A DNA stretch of 64,000 nucleotides from Flavobacteria bacterium BAL38 (GTDB taxonomy: Bacteria > Bacteroidota > Bacteroidia > Flavobacteriales > Flavobacteriaceae), in the NCBI GenBank assembly GCA_000169355.1, contig AAXX01000001.1:186001-250000 (forward strand), written 5' to 3'. The notes beneath the pieces were generated by a model. It ran no database searches, had not been told where the DNA came from, and saw nothing but the letters and a program-made list of their open reading frames with translations. This document shows positions 62,782 through 64,000 of the stretch, piece after piece. The translations under genes were made by a program, and so were the position numbers. Position 1 is the first letter of the stretch. Each line of letters begins with the position of its first letter.

Positions 62782-63999
62782 TTATAATAAAAGTAATCCG
62801 GATGCTCTTAAAGTTTGCATCGGTTTACTGAACCAAAACAACTCAAAATCTTCTAATTCACTTTCAAAACTAGACTTTAGTTGAGAAAAAGTAGTTTTAT
62901 TTTCACTATTAACCGAAAGCAATTTTAAAACAGAAACTAGCCATTTACCTTCTGCTTCATTTAAAACGATATCGAAGGAATTTACTTTAGTATGAAAACT
63001 TAATTTCATCATTTCCCAACTATTTCCTTTTTTAGACTTCGTAAAAATTTCAATTTGTGGATGACTTCCTAACCATACTATTCTTGAATTAGGTCTTGCA
63101 GTTAAATTTGGTTCTTTTTGAAGGCAATTGAATATAAAATCGCTCGGAATTTTAGTTTTTGGAATTTTAAAATCGAACCAATCTTGTAAATCATAATCGA
63201 AACAAATGCCATGCATATAATTAAATAATGATTTTTTCAATCCGAAACTAAACTTATCGTGATTGATTCCGGTTTTATCTTTAAAATTAATGTCGTTGTT
63301 GGCAAACGTAATTTTGTTTTGCTCTGGAATTACGCCAAATTCTTCAGGGAACATTCCTACAGGAGAATGCGCAGTCATAGCAAATTGATGCCAAAAACCA
63401 CTTTGCAAAACACCTAATTCAAACAATTGACGCACCATTTCTAAACTATCTACCGTTTCTTGAATGGTTTGTGTTGGGTAACCGTACATCAAATACGCAT
63501 GCACCATAATTCCCGATTCGGTAAAATTTCGGGTGACTTGCGCTACTTGTTCAACGGTTACTCCTTTTTTAATTAATTCTAAAAGTCGGTCAGAAGCCAC
63601 TTCTAATCCACCAGAAACCGCAATACAACCCGATTCTTTCAACAACAAACACAAATCAGCAGTAAAGCTTTTTTCAAAACGAATGTTCGTCCACCAAGTG
63701 ACAACTAATTTACGTTTGATAATTTCCAAAGCTACTTCACGCATTAATGCTGGTGGCGCTGCTTCATCAACAAAATGAAAACCGTTTTCGCCTGTTTGAG
63801 CGATTAATTCTTCCATTCGGTCGACCAGAATTTTGGCAGCAATGGGTTCGTATAACTTTATGTAATCTAAAGAAATATCACAAAACGTACATTTTCCCCA
63901 ATAGCAACCGTGCGCCATGGTGAGTTTATTCCAACGACCATCGCTCCACAAACTGTGCATAGGATTTGCAATTTCGATGACCGAAATGTATTTATCCAA
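62782..63999 (-). CDS. Radical SAM protein (N-terminus outside window)
   Basis: The frame is open to the right edge; the TTG at 63999 is not a true start, so the N-terminus lies beyond it. The radical SAM cluster reads GCYWGKCTFCD (C-x4-C-x2-C, a variant seen in B12-type radical SAM proteins) near residue 32. It is followed by HFVDEAAPPALM, GGLEVASDRLLELIKKG and LMYGYPTQT. The missing N-terminus may hold a B12-binding domain, but this cannot be seen. Function unknown. It lies 93 bases upstream of the carboxylase operon in the same orientation. Confidence 0.82.
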   Translation of the reverse strand: MDKYISVIEIANPMHSLWSDGRWNKLTMAHGCYWGKCTFCDISLDYIKLYEPIAAKILVDRMEELIAQTGENGFHFVDEAAPPALMREVALEIIKRKLVVTWWTNIRFEKSFTADLCLLLKESGCIAVSGGLEVASDRLLELIKKGVTVEQVAQVTRNFTESGIMVHAYLMYGYPTQTIQETVDSLEMVRQLFELGVLQSGFWHQFAMTAHSPVGMFPEEFGVIPEQNKITFANNDINFKDKTGINHDKFSFGLKKSLFNYMHGICFDYDLQDWFDFKIPKTKIPSDFIFNCLQKEPNLTARPNSRIVWLGSHPQIEIFTKSKKGNSWEMMKLSFHTKVNSFDIVLNEAEGKWLVSVLKLLSVNSENKTTFSQLKSSFESELEDFELFWFSKPMQTLRASGLLLL

Positions 64000-64000
64000 C

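Noticed and set aside
1..64000. CRISPR arrays, prophage, toxin-antitoxin or restriction systems
   Set aside because: I looked for regular spaced repeats and hallmark proteins on both strands and found none; the repeats seen are isolated palindromes.

Overview
The window looks like a chromosomal segment of a Flavobacterium-type bacterium (Bacteroidota). The DNA is strongly AT-rich. Promoters of the Bacteroidota form TTG-N17-19-TAnnTTTG are visible, for example before the tRNA-Lys genes at 7299-7328. There is a type IX secretion sorting domain protein, a zeaxanthin-type crt cluster, an IS1595-family insertion sequence, and several gene pairs typical of the family (DUF6452/DUF6048; ferredoxin/LuxC-like reductase/serC/serA). 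Both edges cut genes: icmF at the left and a radical SAM gene at the right.

Layout. 1-3.1 kb: fused B12-dependent isobutyryl-CoA mutase (icmF) on the minus strand, carrying an in-frame copy of a palindromic repeat. 3.2-7.2 kb: housekeeping genes (DUF4197, an FKBP lipoprotein, an S4 protein, a TPMT-like methyltransferase, a phosphoribosyltransferase, aroK). 7.3-7.65 kb: two tRNA-Lys and one tRNA-Leu. 7.7-11.6 kb: a MerR/B12-domain regulator of CarH type, then crtI-crtB-crtZ. Both promoters carry the same inverted repeat overlapping the -7 box. 11.6-13.6 kb: ECF sigma, anti-sigma and two DUF4252 genes. 13.7-20.4 kb: vitamin B12 uptake, with a TonB-dependent receptor behind a cobalamin riboswitch, a periplasmic tandem TonB-C protein and btuF/btuC/btuD-like ABC genes. 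20.5-27.1 kb: dienelactone hydrolase, pseudouridine synthase, rmuC, thioesterase, a diheme lipoprotein and an FG-GAP/ASPIC secreted protein. 27.2-28.2 kb: a complete IS1595-family element with target duplication.

28.2-43.2 kb: small secreted proteins, a frameshifted TPR gene, ornithine aminotransferase, rlmD, DUF6452/DUF6048, an Ntn hydrolase, an RNA methyltransferase, a ZIP transporter, murQ and a TerC-family protein. 43.3-49.7 kb: fhs, parC and parE; parE is interrupted by five single-base contractions within about 100 bp, most likely sequence errors. 49.9-54.8 kb: membrane and lipoproteins, ychF and a ferredoxin. 54.9-59.1 kb: acyl-CoA reductase, serC, serA and two small genes. 59.1-62.7 kb: a three-gene acyl-CoA (propionyl-CoA type) carboxylase. 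62.8-64 kb: the radical SAM gene.

Cobalamin is a common thread: an AdoCbl mutase, an AdoCbl-type light-responsive regulator next to carotenoid genes, and a riboswitch-controlled B12 uptake locus. No cobalamin biosynthesis gene is seen, which fits a cell that imports B12. Intergenic space holds several short palindromic repeat families. I saw no CRISPR array, prophage or obvious defence island. The most interesting points are the shared crt/carH operator, the repeat inserted in frame in icmF, the tandem TonB-C protein and the parE lesion cluster.
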